Part shown: one piece after another, positions 46,376 to 58,775 of the stretch
Position numbering within the stretch: position 1 is the first letter of the stretch
Layout: each line of letters starts with the position of its first letter
Assembly: GCA_033297075.1 (NCBI GenBank)
Contig: MU858148.1
Span: 1-64,000, forward strand
Source of the DNA: Rhypophila decipiens
Taxonomy: Eukaryota; Ascomycota; Sordariomycetes; Sordariales; Naviculisporaceae
Length of the DNA stretch: 64,000 nt
Direction: 5' to 3'
Notes under the pieces: model-generated
What the model was told of the DNA's origin: nothing
Seen by the model: only the letters and a program-made list of their open reading frames with translations
Database searches by the model: none
Program-made: the position numbers and the translations under genes

Positions 46376-48436
46376 TCACCGGTTCCGATTAACAGAAAAT
46401 CTGCGAACCATGACTTCACGGATCTTGTATGCCTTTAGCGCTCTCGCTATCCCACCCTTGCGGACAAGCTCCTCAAAAACCGGCGGCGGCGGCACGTCAA
46501 CATAGACCAAGACCAGCGACTTCAGAACGTGGGACAAGACGCGGTTCACGCCCATCAACCAGGACCACGACCTCTTCGGCGTATCGTGCTCAAACTCTTT
46601 CCATCGTGAATCGGAGAACGAAGGAATTACTATCAGCCCAAATTCACTGTGGTCAAAGACAGGTCCCCGTTGGTAGATGATGAAATCTACTCCGAACTTG
46701 ATGCCGTGCCGGGGCACCCAGCCGAGGGACCGGTAGTGGTGATATACCGCATACTGAACAAGGAAGGGGTCGCTAGGTAGCAACACGTCTTTTACTGATG
46801 GTCCAAGTTGCCTTGGAGGGAAGTACGAGTACGAGCGAAGCAATGTCAAGAGATGGTCTGTTGGGATAGGGGCGCCTGTGTCAGGATCAACCACCGACAA
46901 GGCACCAAGAGCAAAAACCAAAAAGAATGCCTCCTCGGGTGCGAGCTGAAAGTGCTCCTTGTCAACCAAATCTCCGACAGGTGCTGTAACCGGCGTTGAG
47001 ACGACCATGTTTTCAGGTGGAGAGGCTAGTTGAACGGGAGGTGACACCACGGTCTTCGCGACTACCGGGCCATTGGTGTCAGTAACTGGCGAAGGCGACC
47101 TCCTTACCGAGGTATTTGTTGTGGAGTGATTTGGGCTGGGGGGATCAGTGTGCTGGAAAGTAGTGGACTCAACCTGGGGGGAGAACCGGACACTTTTCCG
47201 GCGTTTGAGAGGCGATCCAGGCTTCCCTTGGCAGGATCCCGTCCCAGCTGACGCGTTGGAGCGCAGTGACGGGGTAGGAGACGAGCTGCCGTTTGTTTCT
47301 CCGCCGGTGCCATTTACAGCAGCATCATTCAAGTGACCGTCACCAGCCTTGGGAACCCACTCGTTGTCGGACTCGGCACCTACGACCTCGTGGTTGAAAA
47401 CGCCGTTTGTCTGAGCATCGACATGTGAAGATCCAACAACGAACTTTCTCGGTCCAGATGTCTCTTGGAGACCATTCTTATCGGCGACTGACACCGCAAT
47501 GAAATCCACCGAGAAATTGGGAAGTACCAGCAAGGCCGCAGGCGTGACCGGCGCTTGTGGCAGATGGGCCAAGTCGTTGGGTGTGGAACTGGTGTTGTTC
47601 TGTTGTTTTGGGACATACTTTTGTGCGAAAGAATTGGGAAGGGCCAAGAGATCGGACGGTGTCACTGGGGCTTTTGGTTCAAAGGAACCATTCACGACAG
47701 GAACCAATGTCTCCTTGACATCGGCCACCAAGACGTATGGCTCCTCCTCTAACGCTTCAAGACTCTCCACTGCCACCACTGACGTTTTAGGTAGCGTGGC
47801 CGAGTCCTGAGGAGTTACAGGTGCTTCCGGCTCCTTCAAGTCACCGTTGACTCCGTTGACCGGAAGTTCTTCCTGAACCCCAGAAATGCTAGCCTCCGCC
47901 TCCACCTGGCGCTGTCTCTCTATCGCTTCCAACTCGGCCTTTGCTCTTTCCCATTTGACAAGCCGCCGTTCCTCACGCCGAGCCTCGGTGCGTTGCTCGC
48001 TGACTGTTTGAGTCTGGGCGGTATCTCGTCTGTTTTGTTCCCTCTTTAGCCAATTGGGCTCACTGCGGCTGAGGCTCCCTTTGCCATAGAAACCTTGTTC
48101 CCATAAAGCCCGTATGGATTTGGGATCCTTGACGTGAACAGATCGAGTGTTTGGGTCCCAGACACCTTGATGAATGACAGATGGCTCGGCTGCGGGAGGA
48201 GAGATGACCTGCTTGACCCACGCGTATACCAGATGAGCCAGAGATATTGGGTTACTTGGGTTGAAGGTAGGCAATGGGAATGTGCGGATAGGCGCTGGCA
48301 GCGCATACACTTGGTGTATAGACACTTTCGACTGGGAGGGACGGTTGTTTCTCCTTGGTGTGTCGGGAGTGGACGAAGAATTCGACGGCCCAGGAGTACT
48401 GGGCGTCTCGTTCGTGAGGGTCATGGTTCCAGCCAT
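46376..48436 (-). CDS. SEN2: tRNA-splicing endonuclease catalytic subunit Sen2
   Basis: An intronless 686-residue protein. The C-terminal endonuclease domain reads YHHYRSLGWVPRHGIKFGVD..., with the expected catalytic triad at Tyr588 (FIIYQRG), His596 (FDHSEF) and Lys639 (VLKSLVLVYV). Upstream, LAPEEAFFLVFALGAL is the domain's N-terminal half, and HLVYAWVKQVISPP and IRALWEQGFYGKGSLSRSEPNW are conserved Sen2 N-terminal blocks. A long Ser/Pro/Val-rich insert makes it bigger than yeast Sen2 (377 residues), as usual in moulds. Sen2 cuts the 5' splice site of pre-tRNA introns in the Sen2/15/34/54 complex. Divergent from the glucosylceramide gene. Confidence 0.95.
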   Translation of the reverse strand: MAGTMTLTNETPSTPGPSNSSSTPDTPRRNNRPSQSKVSIHQVYALPAPIRTFPLPTFNPSNPISLAHLVYAWVKQVISPPAAEPSVIHQGVWDPNTRSVHVKDPKSIRALWEQGFYGKGSLSRSEPNWLKREQNRRDTAQTQTVSEQRTEARREERRLVKWERAKAELEAIERQRQVEAEASISGVQEELPVNGVNGDLKEPEAPVTPQDSATLPKTSVVAVESLEALEEEPYVLVADVKETLVPVVNGSFEPKAPVTPSDLLALPNSFAQKYVPKQQNNTSSTPNDLAHLPQAPVTPAALLVLPNFSVDFIAVSVADKNGLQETSGPRKFVVGSSHVDAQTNGVFNHEVVGAESDNEWVPKAGDGHLNDAAVNGTGGETNGSSSPTPSLRSNASAGTGSCQGKPGSPLKRRKSVRFSPQVESTTFQHTDPPSPNHSTTNTSVRRSPSPVTDTNGPVVAKTVVSPPVQLASPPENMVVSTPVTAPVGDLVDKEHFQLAPEEAFFLVFALGALSVVDPDTGAPIPTDHLLTLLRSYSYFPPRQLGPSVKDVLLPSDPFLVQYAVYHHYRSLGWVPRHGIKFGVDFIIYQRGPVFDHSEFGLIVIPSFSDSRWKEFEHDTPKRSWSWLMGVNRVLSHVLKSLVLVYVDVPPPPVFEELVRKGGIARALKAYKIREVMVRRFSVNRNR

Positions 48437-49439
48437 GTTATCTTTTCATCTCGGACTAGAAGCAATCTGTTAGTTGAGAAACTCGACAGCTGCTGAACAT
48501 GATGCAATTGTGTTTTTTTTCGAACGCTTGGCTCAGATACCGTTGTAGTCTAATACAAAGAAGCTCCATCGAGCTGCACTGAAGCATATTGCTCTAAGCC
48601 TTGAAAGGTGTCATCATAGCAAGCGCAGAGCAGCCTAGCTGATCTCTGGTCGGAAGAAAGGACGAAGGAAATCGACTTACGCACTTGCGGGATAATCCAC
48701 CCGGTTGACCAAAGATTGCGACCAGTGTCTGGCCATCCAGCAAGCTGGCTGAGATGACGGACAAGACTGTAAACCTACCAATGTGCCACGGATAGAGATT
48801 TGGTTGTGCTCGTGTGCATTTGAACCTTTTGCCTGGGATTCCAGTGCGTGTTGAGATGGAGAAAAAGATGGTAAAGATTTTTCGGTGTTGGTTTGCAGAC
48901 GCGGAAGGAGCTTTTAACCTTGCGGTCGGCGGTCGAGCTTCAAATTTTCCGGCCTGACTCGAAAAGCTCGGTGGGGCAGACCTGGAGCTTCCGGCTGATT
49001 CTCGGCGCCCGCTCACTAACCTGGAAATGGTGAGTTTCAGCCACTGAAAGGTCACCAACAAGCCCCATCTCGATCCACTCTCTCTTTTGCAGCCACATCA
49101 CACCTTCCACCAAACGCCTTTTTGTCTGACGATGGCTGCCATCGGAACATCAGATGGTTGCTGGGTATCCCGGTCTCCCTAGCGCGCCGTCGCAACAAAA
49201 GCTGTCCCTTTGAGTCTTGCCAGCGCATGAGAGCGCATCCGAGTCGATCCGGGCTTCATGATGCCCAGTCTGCGCAGCTCATAATCTGCCAACCAGAACG
49301 CTGCGAGACCCTCCCCACATGGATTTGCTTCTTGTGCGAGCGCCAAATAAATAGTCCCGTCTCAGCCGAGCTGTCCTTTTGATCTCGTCTCTCTTCGTCT
49401 TGTCCTCGAAACAACCTGCGCTTCCGCAATTTCCTTTCC
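48437..49439. other. Divergent promoter region between SEN2 and the ceramide glucosyltransferase gene
   Basis: 1 kb between start codons. A pyrimidine run ending in TTTTGCAG near 49092 could be a 5'-UTR intron acceptor. No protein-like frame is seen. Confidence 0.45.
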
Positions 49440-51181
49440 ATGACGGCCCTTGATCATGTTCAAATGCCGGATTTACTCCAAGGCGCGGCCTTGGTCTCCT
49501 TGATCTGGAGCTCTGCCGTGTTCCTAGTTCAATCAATCGGCCTCTACAAGCTGTTAGTAAACAACAGGCTGCCCTAACAAAGGCATCCGCTGATGAACCC
49601 CTTTTCTCCAGATTCCGCCATCTATCTCGTCCGCTGGCGGCGCCGGTGTCGCCTAAGCTTCCTCGCGATCAAGTACCCCATATCACGATCATCCGACCGA
49701 CGAAAGGCGTCGAGCCTGGTCTTTACGACTGTCTCGCGTCTACTTTCCGACAGGAATATCCAAAAGACAAATTGACCATCCGCTTTTGCGTTTCCTCTGC
49801 CTCTGATCCTGCATACGAGACTCTCAAGCAGCTGGTTTGCGATTTTCCTCAGTTCAATGCCGCCGTTTTGGTCGAGGAGGAGGATCCGCTGCTGCATGGC
49901 TCAGACGGAAATGTCAACAACCTGGGACCAAATCCCAAGATTCGAAACATCAGTCGCGCCTACAGAGAAGCCGACGGGGACGTCATCTGGATTCTAGACT
50001 GCAATGTCTGGGTTGGAAAAGGGGCCGCCGGCAGGATGGTAGACAAGCTCTTTGGCTTCCAGACAAGCGGCGCCTCCGCGAAACCCTACAAATTCGTCCA
50101 CCAGCTTCCTCTCGTCGTCGACATAGAATCCACCACGACCGATGAAACCGAGACGCCGCTGCTCTCCGATTCCGGTTCCAATCTTGCGCCTACGACAGGA
50201 CTAATGGGCCGCGGAGGCCGCCTCGAGCAAATGTTCATGGCAACCAGCCACGCCAAGTTCTACAGCGCGATCAACACCGTCGGAATAGCCCCCTGCATCG
50301 TCGGCAAGAGCAACATGTTTCGCAAATCTCACCTCGACCGCTTCACCGACCCAGCGCAGAACCCCATCCTCTCGTCTTCCTCGACCCACAACCGCCGCAC
50401 CGGAGTCGATTTTTTCTCGTCCTACATCTGCGAAGACCACCTAATAGGCGACCTGATCTGGCGGTCCCAAATGCCCGGATATCGCAACCATGGCCTCGTA
50501 TTCGGAGACGTCGCAATTCAGCCCATGTCGGGCATGTCCATATACTCCTACGTGGCTCGCCGAGTCCGCTGGTTGCGCGTGCGCAAATGGACAGTCCTCC
50601 TCGCGACTTTGGTCGAGCCCGGCGTCGAATCTCTCCTCTGTTCCCTACACTTTTCCTTTGCCATGACCACCCTCCCATTTGTGGAGAAATACATTGGAAT
50701 CCCGCCGACTTACACATCCATGGCTGCTCTCTGGTTAATGTCAGTAACGATCTGGATGACCCTAGACAGATGGGTCACCTGCATGTTGTACCAACTGCGC
50801 AGCGTCGAGGTGGACGGGAACACGCCTTCCTTCGCGCGCGGTACCGCTCGTCGTGGAGGCGCAAAGCAGCCCTCTTTTCTAAGAGAATGGTTACCCGCAT
50901 GGCTGGGTCGGGAGTTCCTTGCCCTGCCTATCTGGACATGGGCCGTCTTGCTAGGCACGACGGTCAGCTGGAGGGGCAAGACCTTCAGGGTGAATATGGA
51001 CATGAGCGTGGTGGAGATTCCAGACGACAAAGTTGACAAGCTGGAGAGAGAAGATGTCTTTCCAACGAACGGCCATGCTAATGGCGGAAAAAAGACCCTT
51101 GTAGCATCATCGTCTCTTGGATCAGCAGATGAAAGGATAGGAAACTCTTTCAGATCAAGGAGTAAAAACCGGATCGATTAG
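49440..51181 (+). CDS. Ceramide glucosyltransferase, GT21
   Basis: Exons 49440-49552 and 49612-51181; 560 residues. An N-terminal signal-anchor helix (ALVSLIWSSAVFLVQSIGLYKL) leads to the cytosol-facing catalytic domain: ITIIRPTKGVEP, the second conserved Asp in WILDCNVWV, the third in ICEDHLIGDLI and the (R/Q)xxRW motif RRVRWLRVRKW. The C-terminal part has hydrophobic helices (MTTLPFVEKYIGI; ALWLMSVTIWMTL). The enzyme makes glucosylceramide from ceramide and UDP-glucose in the Golgi; in fungi this lipid supports hyphal growth and is the target of plant defensins. Long and specific motif agreement. Confidence 0.95.
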
Positions 51182-51752
51182 AGTCCACCTTTCCCCCCTG
51201 CTTTATACACCTAGTGACCTACTTAAGCTTCATGTATTTATTACTTGTACAAAGGGAAGGAATGCATTAGATACCCATGATAGACTATGACGAGAGCGAT
51301 TAGACTTTACAGTAGGATTCAGATTCTTGGTTATCCCTTCTGATGAAGTGGTTGGACTCAAAGTTCGTTAGGCTTCAGGCCAGTCAGCTGACTATTCACA
51401 TTGGTACAATGTACCAGGATATTCAGCTGTTGTGTGTGATAATACGCAAGTAGTGCGGAGGCGCCCTCTTACGAACTCATCGACCTTCAATAAGTATGTC
51501 TCCAAAGACGAGCGAATTAGAATAATAACCTACGCGCCAGTCTTTTCTTCCTTCAATTTTGTCCCAACACATGTCCTCGAAAAACGGACTGGGTCTGTGG
51601 TATCCCATGTTGCCGTCATCCATTGGCCCTCACCTGCGCCTATAAAAATACAAAATAAGACCCAAACCAACACCTCGCTCCTTGTCCATTTCCCAATTTG
51701 AGACCAACCCTCACTCGGCGTTACTTCTCCAGGCGGTGCTTCCGTCCAGCCT
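51182..51752. other. Convergent intergenic region
   Basis: 3' regions of the glucosyltransferase and SGT1 genes. No other feature is seen. Confidence 0.5.
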
Positions 51753-53221
51753 TCAAGGGTCCCACTTCTTGGGCTCGACGCCCTCAGGCGGGATCATCTC
51801 GACCTTGCGCTTTGAGACATCGTTCCAATCCGTGCTCAGCGCTGTGCCGTTGCTTTCTATAAAGCTCTTCATCATGGCGCGCTGCTGCTCGGGAGTAGCA
51901 TCCTTGTAGAGATGCTTGAAGAAAGCGTTGGGATCACTGTTTTTCTCCTCGTCGTCTCCCACTTCAAGTTTGTCCCAGTTCTTGGGTCCCGACTTGCTGC
52001 TCGTAGGGTACGCCGGTGCGGTGGCAGTCTTGATATTCTCCTTGGCTGCTGGTGGGGATGATGATGCTGCAGGGATGTTGGACACGACGCCGGTAGCACC
52101 ATCCCACTCTCCAATCTTCTCCTCTCCCCAGGTGGGCCACTTTACTCCGGGAGCCTTCTTTTGTACAACCAGTTCGATCTTGCGCGGTGTGGCGGACCAC
52201 CGGGAGCCTTCGGGGACAATTTCGCCGCCAAAGATGATCGTTAAGGTCGCTTCGCGAGATCCGGGAACAACGTAGGGAGCTGCCTCACGAGGAATGGGCG
52301 AGATGCGGACCTATTTCCATGGTTAGTGATCAACCGTGAGGTGGTGTGACTGCACAGAACACAGGATGAGCTTACAGAGTTGGACGAGAACTCGACCTTG
52401 AGCTCATCCTTCTTGAGGTCCTTCGCAAACACCGAGATGGTGACGTTTTGGTTGCTCTGGTAATAGTCGATTCGAAGCTTCATTTTCTCATCAGGGACAG
52501 AACCTGGCTCCGGCGCAGTAGGCTTTGCAGGTACAACCTCATCCTCGCTGTCACTGTCCTCGACTGGCTGCACCGGCTTCTGTTCAGCCTTTCTCTTCTC
52601 CGGCCTTGCGGGTATCTTTGTGACGTTGACTTTGCGTCCGGGGTGGTCTGCTGGAAGATTCTTCAAACGCCCAAGAGTCTGGGTTCTCCAGGCGTAAGCG
52701 CGGTTCCAATCAGCCTCGAAGCCAGTCTTCTGGTTGCTACCGCTCGCGAGAGATAAAGCGTTGCCGTTGCCACCTTCCCCCTTGCCAGGCTGCCCTTCTT
52801 TATCAGCAACCCCCTGCTCGTATGTGACAGTATAGCTGCCGTTTTCATCGACATTTTTCTCGACGCCGTCATTCTCACCAGCCGGTCGACCTTCGGCAAG
52901 AAGCATGCTCCATTTCGCGCAGCAGTCGGAGTCGGCGTAGCGACCGAGTCTAAAGTAAAGGGTGGCACGTCTGTACTGGGCCTCGATCATGTTCTTGCGT
53001 GAGTCGCCAGATCCACGCTCGGCCGCGGTGTGGTATGCCAGCTCGGCGTCTTGAAGGGCTGCCTCCAAATTGTTCAACTGCTGATTGGCCTGGGCACGGG
53101 CGAGGAGCCATTTCGGTGAATTGGAATCCTCAAGAGCTTTGTCAAGCAGGGGAATGGCGGCGGCCCACTGTTTATTCTTGACGGCCTCAAGGCCCTTCTG
53201 GCCGGCCGTGGTGCTCGACAT
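51753..53221 (-). CDS. SGT1: SGT1 co-chaperone (TPR-CS-SGS)
   Basis: Exons on the minus strand are 53221-52376 and 52310-51753; 467 residues. The start is the ATG before SSTTAGQKGLEAV; the frame is open a little further but has no ATG. Three TPR units fill about residues 1-115 (WAAAIPLLDKALEDS; PKWLLARAQANQQLNNLEAALQDAE; QYRRATLYFRLGRYADSD). The CS domain runs from LRIDYYQSNQNVTISVFAKDL to KIELVVQKK (about 245-345). The SGS domain near the C-terminus holds WDKLE, DPNAFFKHLYKDATPEQQRAMMKSF and EPKKWDP. Sgt1 links Hsp90 to SCF/kinetochore complexes and, in plants and animals, to NLR proteins. Confidence 0.96.
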
Positions 53222-53752
53222 TGCAAGAAGCCTCACTGGAAGCTGGAAATCGCAGGTGTTCTGATGGATAAATGCTTCAGACTTGGGTTGTTAGTGGGGG
53301 GTACGGGATGGGACGATTGAAGGGGGAAATCCCGTAAACAAGAACTGTCAGGAATATTTCTCTTCTTTCGATGTTTGAGAAGAGCAAAAGCAATCCTGAA
53401 AAGAAGTGTTTGCCAACTAAATTCATGCAGTGAGCAGATGTTTGTCGAAGCTGGCAGAAGCGCGGGGAGCTTCCTGCTTGGTGGGGCAACTACCTAGCTC
53501 CTCCCACTCAGAGCTTCTCACCGCCTACCCTTTATGACGGGGTGCTATGAAGGTGCAAGAATCCGCTGCACCACAAAGTCCACCGAACGGTTCAATCAAG
53601 AGGACAAAACCGGAACTGAAGACCGAAAAAGAAGAAAAAATAACATTAGTATTATCATTATATGCTGTCGCTTTTGTATGCTGTATGCCTCTTTCCTACA
53701 CAATTACACGCTCTTGAAACTAACTACCTGGTTCAATCAAGTTACAGCTGGC
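53222..53752. other. Intergenic: SGT1 promoter and ERG7 3' region
   Basis: No supported feature besides expected promoter and UTR. Confidence 0.5.
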
Positions 53753-56154
53753 TCAAACAACAGTCTCGTTGGGATAGCGTTTGGCAAACATGCCCAGCGC
53801 CTTGATGGTGAAAGTGAACTTGTAGTTGGGGTACGAGATCATGCAGCTCTTATTGAACACGCCCTCGATCGCCTCCTGCAACCACTCACCGTTGGGCTGT
53901 TGTCGGTCCATGATGAGCTTGATGCCCTTCTTGATGGGCCCAACGTGCGGATACTTGGCTTTCATGAGTCCGATCAGCGCCCAGGCAGTCATGACAACCT
54001 GGGAGCCACTTGGATGCTCGATGTATTCGCCAGTTTCACATGCCTAGAGGCTACCAGTCAGTTTCCTGTGTGAGCCAAGTCGAGATGAAAGTCTGTCTTA
54101 CCTTGTAGCTTTCTGACCATCCACCGTCCTCCCTCTGTTTGGAGATCAAGAAATCACACCCTCTCTTGGAGTGGCTGCTGTTTTCGTATATCTCGTCAAT
54201 CGACGACAAACTCTCCAATGCAAACATGGTAGCGTAAGTAAAGCAGATTGCCCAACTCCCGTACCAGCCGCCATGTGGTTTCTGGATCGACTTGACCCAC
54301 TTCACACTTCTCGCCTTGAACTCCTTGATCTCCTGTGCTCTGTAGTCCGGCCAGTGCTTGCTGAAGAGCGAGAGAGCCGTGACAACCGCCGTGGTACACT
54401 CTGGATAGTCGTACTCGACCATAATGTTTCCAAAAACCTCCGCAGCGTTTAGCATCTCCAACCACGTTCCTGCTCGAGGCGGCTCATATGAGGCACATCC
54501 GCCGGACGGGCTCTGGTAAGTGAGCAGGGTATCGATAGCATCGTATATCCGTTGGTCGTCGATCAAGGTGGGAAAGCCTGGCGTCTTCTGAAGGATAATG
54601 ACGGATTTCAAGGCCTCCGAGACGCAATCGCTGACGGCATATCCTTGGTCCTTGTTGCTAAAAGCCCAGGCACCTTTCCGTTGTTGACGATAACACTTGC
54701 CCTGGTCCTTGACGTTCTCTCGAATTTGCTGGGTATCAAGATAGTTCAGCGCCTTCATCAACATGTTCCTCCAGCGCGGATCCTCGGTCAGGCCAGCGTC
54801 CATCACAGCTTGGATTGCGAACGCCGTGTCCCAGCACTGCACACCGTTGGTGCCATTACAAAGCAAACCCTCATCCTTGACCCATAGGAACTCTTCAGCT
54901 CTCTCGAGATGCCGGCGTACCGAATACGAGCCAGGTCCATCACGCACATAACAGCAGACCAGATTCATGGCAGCGTTGACAGGCGCCAAATCAGCGTAGT
55001 CGGTATTCTGGTCCTCCATATCCAAGAGCTCCAAGACCCAAGCCTCGGCACGTTCTACCAAGAAATTTGGTCGGATGTATGGGTTCCACACATTGACCAG
55101 AAGCCAGTTGATCGAGTTCAACAGCCAAGTCTTGGGATGGTAGTTGTCTTTCGGGCAGATGCTGTTTCGGTGCCCAAACCAGTTGACCTTTTCCCAGTCC
55201 TCGCACAGCAGCTCTTTCCGCAAAGAACGGATAACGTCCGTCTCCTCTGCTTGCCACCTCTTGGACCAGAGGTACGTCATGGGCAACATGACCTGTCTCA
55301 TATGAATCCACCATCTCCAGGGCGCAATCGGAACCCAGTCAGGCAGAAGCCAGAGCTCCGGCGGCACGGGGTTGACGATATCCCAGTTCAAAACCCCCAA
55401 CACTGACAGCCAAAACTTGGTCCAGTGGGGGGCATGGGTCACGCCCCCGAGCTTGTGAAGCGTCGCCCGGGCCTTGATCATCTTGGGGTGGTCGGCGTCC
55501 ACTCCCACGAGGCGCAGAACAGTGTAGTTCAGCGCGGTACCTAGAACAGAACTCTCTCCCTCAATGTGCAGGCCCCATCCTCCGTCCTCCGGGTGCGCAC
55601 GCGCAAAGAGGTAGTTCTTGATCTCTGTCGCCTTGTACCAAGGGATAGGGGTCTTGGTCACGTACCAAGCGATGACGACGCCGGGCAGGAGGAACATCGG
55701 ACCGCCGTATTCGCATGCCCAATGACCCGAGGGCATTTGAAGCTTCTCAAAGAACGTGAGACCATTCTTTACGGCGTCAAGAGGTGATTTCGGCTTTTCG
55801 AGTTCGGGTAGATCCTAACCAGAAACACCATGTCGTAAGCTAACGTCCCATATGTGATCACGGCTGGCGGTCACTTACAAGAGGGAGACCGAGAAAGTAC
55901 TTGTCGGCCAGTGTTTGTTCCCATTTGTTGGCTTCATTGTCGTCCTCGAGATAATGCCATGTGTGTCGGCTTTCATCGTCTCGCATGCGCCAGCGCGAAT
56001 AGTCGGTGCGCTCCTCGATCCTCGGGCGTTTGGCTGTGTGTCCATTCGCATCCCCATTGCCATTTGCGTCGCCCAATCTCTTTTTACCGGACGTCTTCTC
56101 CTGACCCGTAGCGAAGGTATCTTTTGCGACCGGGGGAACCTTTGTTCTCGCCAT
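53753..56154 (-). CDS. ERG7: Lanosterol synthase (2,3-oxidosqualene cyclase)
   Basis: Exons on the minus strand are 56154-55879, 55814-54102 and 54043-53753; 2280 nt, 759 residues. The start has an ACCATGG context. A charged N-terminal extension precedes [20 protein letters not shown]-type repeats recur ([31 protein letters not shown]) and [15 protein letters not shown]... belongs to the substrate channel. The catalytic acid motif, normally DCTAE, reads SDCVSE near residue 488: the Asp and first Cys stay, while Thr and Ala differ. The enzyme folds oxidosqualene into lanosterol on the ER/lipid droplet surface, the first cyclic step of ergosterol synthesis. The length and QW pattern favour ERG7 over squalene-hopene cyclase. 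Confidence 0.93.
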
Positions 56155-56676
56155 GGTTTTCCAGGGACTGATGTCGCCGTCACACAAGGAAATGTTTACC
56201 AGACATGTGCAAGTGGGTGGCGTCGGATGAGAAGTTCGGGGTCCTGTTTCCCCCTGAATGTTGGCAAAGACATCCCGGCTTGCCGCCATTGGCCAATTGG
56301 AACGGATTTCGGGTGTGGGGCCACTAGCGTGTTGGGCAATTTGGCGCCCCGAAAAGAGACGAGACCCGTTAACTGCATATTAGTGATGGCTTCAGGAAGG
56401 AGCTTGCTAGGCTGCTTGACCGGTCTCAAGAGGTGCCTACCTTCCCTGATAGGGATCCCGATGGGTACGGCCCACCATCTGTCTCTCAATTTTTCTTCCC
56501 CGGGATAGTTTCTTTTTCTGTTCAAATCCTCCCCATGCTTTCCTCAACTTACTGTTAATGTATCACCAATCTCCGGTATCATTACTCACATTGTCTGTTC
56601 ATGTATTTCGCAGCATTTATCATATTATCTCTGTATATTGTTCTGGTCAGCTTTACTTGATTACTCTTTCGAAAAC
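56155..56676. other. Divergent promoter region between ERG7 and SPO11
   Basis: The two start codons are about 520 bp apart and read away from each other. The minus-strand frame continues upstream of the ERG7 ATG to a Met at 56289 but reads less protein-like. Confidence 0.5.
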
Positions 56677-58428
56677 ATGCCACCGACTCTTCGCAGCCGC
56701 AAAAGCAATGGCTCAGGTTCAACCCCGACCAATAACACTGCCGCTGTGCGAACCAGACGACGTCAGGGGGGTTTTGTACCAGTCCCGGCCAGTACTTCGG
56801 ATGAGGGTGCTTTGAAACAAGTTGAAGGGCTTCTCGAATCAATAGTAGACTCCCTCACTAATGGTGTCGCTCTGGTCATCCCTTACCGAACCCGGACGCC
56901 TCGTAATGTTCAGGATATAAGCCAAAGGAGTGGTCCGACTCAGACACAGTGTCAGGCTCTGATGTTCCCTTCCAGATCGGACCAGGAACTGAAGAAATTT
57001 GGTATGGGTTCTTGAAGTTCAGTTGAGCTCTAGATTAAAACTGACCGTTCCCAGAGGCCCTCTTTCGGCTGCTTGAGTTAATCCACGAGGCTCTCCTCTC
57101 AGGAAATATCCTAACTAAGAGGTAAAGAAAGTCGCTCCTTTCTCGTACAGTTCCAGCATACTGACAAGCTTAGAAACATATATTACCAGAATCTCGACCT
57201 ATTTACATCACAGGTCATGGTGGACGAGATGATTGACAATCTCGCATACACACTTGGGGTTGGTCGCGATGACCTGAATATTGTACAGTCACTGCCATGT
57301 CCCACAGCCTCATAGATCAGATCTAACTCGATATAATTAGGTGGCAGCTGCAAAGGGTTTACTGGCTGGGCCAATCGAGCTCAAAACACGAGACAATGTT
57401 ATCATTCAGTGCAGCGGTGCAAACGACAGTGTAATATGGCGAGTTCTTTCACAATATCCAGAACCACTGCTAATAACTGTAGGGGATTCTTCTTCCATCC
57501 ATCAACTCAGTTGCGGCGGTAAACTTTCAGTCGGTCAAGTGGCTACTGGTCATTGAGAAAGAGGTATGGAAGCCGTTCCTTCTTAATGCCCGACTTTAAG
57601 CAACGTAAGGCTAACATCACACAGGCAACATTGCGAACACTGGTGGCTGCGGAGTATCATCTCAAGTCCAAAGCAGGTCAAGGCATTCTGGTTACCGTAT
57701 GTGAGAACCTTGCCCCGATATTATATTTGCCATATCCATTGACTCTCCATCTAGGCCAAAGGATTCCCCGATCTCGCTACTCGTCGCTTCCTCCACGTGC
57801 TTCAAGCTATCAGACCGACGATGCCATTCTATGGCCTGGTTGACTTTGATCCATACGGCATCTCCATCTTCAGGACTTTTAAAATTGGCAGCCGCCGACT
57901 TGATCACGAAGATGCTGCCACAGTCCCGGCGTTGCAATGGCTTGGTATTCGCAGTGAAGATGTTCAGTCTTATATGCACAGTGAAACAGCACAGTCACTT
58001 ACACCACCAAGCTCACAGAGCAGTGAGAGCCAGGCAAGCCAGGCATCAACTGCTTATTCATTTGATGGTAAATACTCGTGCCCTTTGGCGGACGCAATGA
58101 AAGAGCTAGCTAACCCATTTTAGGCCTGGATGATGCCATTGAACTCCCTCCCCGAAAGAGGGTCAAAACGCAGCAACCACAAGATCGAAGTGGATCTATA
58201 GTCCCACTAACCAGCAGTGACAGAAAAAGAGCCGTGAACTTGATGAAAGAGATCGAAAGTTTGTTGACTGCGGGAGCCACGCACGATGTCAAGACTGCAA
58301 AGGCCCAGCTGGAGCAGGTTCAAAAGATGCTGATGCTAAATATCAAGGCCGAGATCCAAGCTGTCGACAACTTTGGGGATATCACGGATTGGCTGGACCG
58401 GAAGTTGTGTTTACAGGCTGCCATGTGA
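56677..58428 (+). CDS. SPO11: Meiotic recombination protein Spo11 (topoisomerase VI A-like)
   Basis: Eight exons: 56677-57001, 57055-57121, 57174-57282, 57341-57430, 57483-57563, 57625-57696, 57755-58067, 58124-58428; 1362 nt, 453 residues. The winged-helix block ALFRLLELIHEALLSGNILTKRNIYYQNLDLF carries the DNA-cleaving tyrosine, Tyr135 (second of the YY pair). After TLGVGRDDLNI and VAAAKGLLAG comes GILLPSINSV, then the Toprim residues: Glu in WLLVIEKE and Asp-x-Asp in LVDFDPYGISIF. The C-terminus ends in a helical segment. Spo11 makes the programmed double-strand breaks of meiosis, so a sexual cycle is at least genetically encoded. Reading frame holds across all seven introns. Confidence 0.95.
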
Positions 58429-58775
58429 GGTTGACGATATTTGGTATGAGATGGAGGAATATATGGCCACATGTGAAGCTGTCTTCAACCCAAGTGCGAA
58501 ACCCATAAAGACATATAAAAACCAGACTTTGCAATTAGAGATATATTTGGAACTTATAATAGACTATTCATCCCTTCGATTTCCCAGTTATTCTCAGCCC
58601 TGCTCCAATAATCTTGGCTTTGGCGGCGTCAGTTCCTTCGATGCCTCCCATGTAGCCATGATCGACGAACGACCAATTCTCGCCAATCTAGTGGCGCAAG
58701 ATTTAACCGGGATACCATACGTATCAACGCTGCAGTGCAAGTTCCGCACCGGATACAAGCCAACTACCCTTCCAT
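58429..58775. other. Convergent 3' region
   Basis: SPO11 and the coiled-coil gene end toward each other; no further feature is seen. Confidence 0.5.

Noticed and set aside
51753..53221. SGT1 as part of the Hsp70/GTPase/STAND-type cluster
   Set aside because: SGT1 is a single-copy housekeeping gene over 20 kb away, surrounded by other housekeeping genes; closeness alone is not evidence.
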